Of a stretch of 64,000 nucleotides of DNA, positions 63,099-64,000 are shown piece after piece. Numbering within the stretch: position 1 is the stretch's first letter; each line of letters opens with the position of its first letter. A program made the translations under genes and the position numbers. The stretch is from Pararhizobium sp. IMCC21322 (lineage in GTDB: Bacteria; Pseudomonadota; Alphaproteobacteria; Rhizobiales; GCA-2746425): contig NZ_CP132335.1 of assembly GCF_030758295.1 (NCBI RefSeq), forward strand, positions 62,001-126,000, written 5' to 3'. The notes under the pieces are model-generated. The model was not told the DNA's origin. It ran no database searches and was given only the letters and a program-made list of their open reading frames with translations.

Positions 63099-64000
63099 TT
63101 AAGCAGCAATCTCGGATTCTGCAGTTAACCGCTGGAAACCGACCTTCAGCGCTGCCACGCAATCTGCATCAAACGCAGTTCCAATATCCTTTTCCAGAAT
63201 CTCAAACACCTTTGCAATCGGCATAGCGTCCCGGTAAGGCCGCTCGGCGGACAATGCGTCGAACACGTCCGCAACGGTTAGAATACGCACTTCAAGGCAC
63301 AATTCGTCGCCTGTCAAGCCGCAGGGGTAACCCTTGCCATCCAGCCTTTCATGATGCGCACCGGCAATCGGGGCGATGTCACTGAACACAGGAATTCGTT
63401 CGAGAATTTTCTGGCTGAGGCCCGGATGATTCTTAACCGCAACCCACTCATCATCGTCCAGCGGACCCGGCTTGTCGAGAATCTGATTGCTGACAGCCAG
63501 CTTGCCAAGATCATGCAGCATCGCGGCCCGCCGCAACCAGCGCCGATGGTCATCAGCCAGATTCAACTCCTCGGCAATGATATCTGTATAAAGCGTCACC
63601 CGGTTGCTGTGATCAGCGGTAAAAGAGCTTTTTGCATCCACCACATCAGAAAACGCTTCGGCAATTTCGTCCAGATAATCTTCATCAACCGGCTGCGAAT
63701 GGCCCTCTGGAACCATGTTGAACAAATGTTCTTCCAGATCATCCCCGGCAAGAACGCCCCAAAACCGACTATCTTTCTGAGCTTCCAGAAATGCATCCAC
63801 CAAACGCGGATCAAACCATTTGCCCGAGCGGGATTTTATCTCCTTGATCGCGGCTTCTTTACTCTGGTCGGTAGCAAACACGTCAATAACTTGCGCCATC
63901 AGAGCAATATTGGCGATCATAGGAATATCGTTGCCCTTGCGCGCTTCCGGCTGGCCAGAGCCATCCCAATGTTCATCAAGTGATCGAATGCCATCCTGCA
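63099..64000 (-). CDS. HD-GYP protein, N-terminal part beyond the window
   Basis: The reading frame on the minus strand stays open to the edge, so the gene is cut at its 5' end. The C-terminal HD-GYP domain is intact: TADHSNRVTLYTDIIAEELN, AAMLHDLGKLAV, HHERLDGKGYPCG and ILTVADVFDALSAERPYRDA. Upstream of the first internal Met the frame reads LDEHWDGSGQPEARKGNDIP, which is the end of a second HD-GYP-like domain with GQP in place of GYP. It is therefore a tandem HD-GYP protein, probably a cyclic-di-GMP phosphodiesterase in which one half may be regulatory. The ATG at 63920 is internal, not the start. Confidence 0.87.
   Translation of the reverse strand, partial: QDGIRSLDEHWDGSGQPEARKGNDIPMIANIALMAQVIDVFATDQSKEAAIKEIKSRSGKWFDPRLVDAFLEAQKDSRFWGVLAGDDLEEHLFNMVPEGHSQPVDEDYLDEIAEAFSDVVDAKSSFTADHSNRVTLYTDIIAEELNLADDHRRWLRRAAMLHDLGKLAVSNQILDKPGPLDDDEWVAVKNHPGLSQKILERIPVFSDIAPIAGAHHERLDGKGYPCGLTGDELCLEVRILTVADVFDALSAERPYRDAMPIAKVFEILEKDIGTAFDADCVAALKVGFQRLTAESEIAA

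Overview
The window is a 64-kb chromosomal piece of an alphaproteobacterium, most likely a marine or soil member of the Rhizobiales (Hyphomicrobiales). Several things point there: two UPF0314/DUF2585 genes, a DUF2783 gene in a homogentisate-type operon, the aminotransferase-ftsK-lolA and glnK-amtB-tesB-ubiH neighbourhoods, a thioredoxin/LON-domain/Trm112 operon, and dispersed palindromes built on a CTCGGACTTGTTCCGAG core. The placement is inferred from gene content, not from a search.

Layout. 1-2.2 kb: L,D-transpeptidase-like protein, OmpR-type response regulator and a cyclic-nucleotide-binding protein. 2.2-9.1 kb: homogentisate catabolism (MarR regulator, hmgA, fahA, an MBL-fold protein with a decayed metal site, an FAD aromatic hydroxylase, DUF2783) with a tandem DUF2585 pair inside it. 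9.2-20.4 kb: core genes (xerC, lolA, ftsK, aminotransferase, amtB, glnK, tesB, ubiH) and a frameshifted DUF3291 gene. 20.4-23.9 kb: an AT-rich leader followed by a two-gene module, a cytoplasmic subtilase with a long N-terminal domain and a ComEC-type MBL hydrolase. This is the best candidate here for an undescribed system. 24-36.9 kb: small regulators with their targets (three MarR/TetR units, an ECF sigma factor with a DUF6768 partner, DOMON protein), an HI0933-type flavoprotein, HemG-like flavodoxin, the thioredoxin operon, a prolyl-tRNA editing protein, tRNA-Gly(GCC), and a LysR/SnoaL pair.

36.9-44.3 kb: a GntR-controlled sugar-acid operon: split UxaA-type dehydratase, a cytoplasmic sulfatase, then a complete TTT (tripartite tricarboxylate) transporter. 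44.3-45.7 kb: TrkH. 45.9-55.4 kb: a form I aerobic carbon monoxide dehydrogenase cluster, coxC-M-S-L-D-E-F-mocA-(33-aa peptide)-G, followed by a decayed XdhC/CoxI gene. 55.5-62.4 kb: a second GntR/TTT sugar-acid cassette with an enolase-superfamily dehydratase, a DapA-family lyase and a PdxA-like dehydrogenase. 62.5-64 kb: a DUF302 protein and an HD-GYP gene that runs off the window.

Physiologically this suggests a heterotroph that uses aromatic amino acid breakdown products and plant- or algal-type sugar acids, and supplements its respiration by oxidising CO. Several regulators sit next to clear palindromes that look like their operators; these are listed as separate features.
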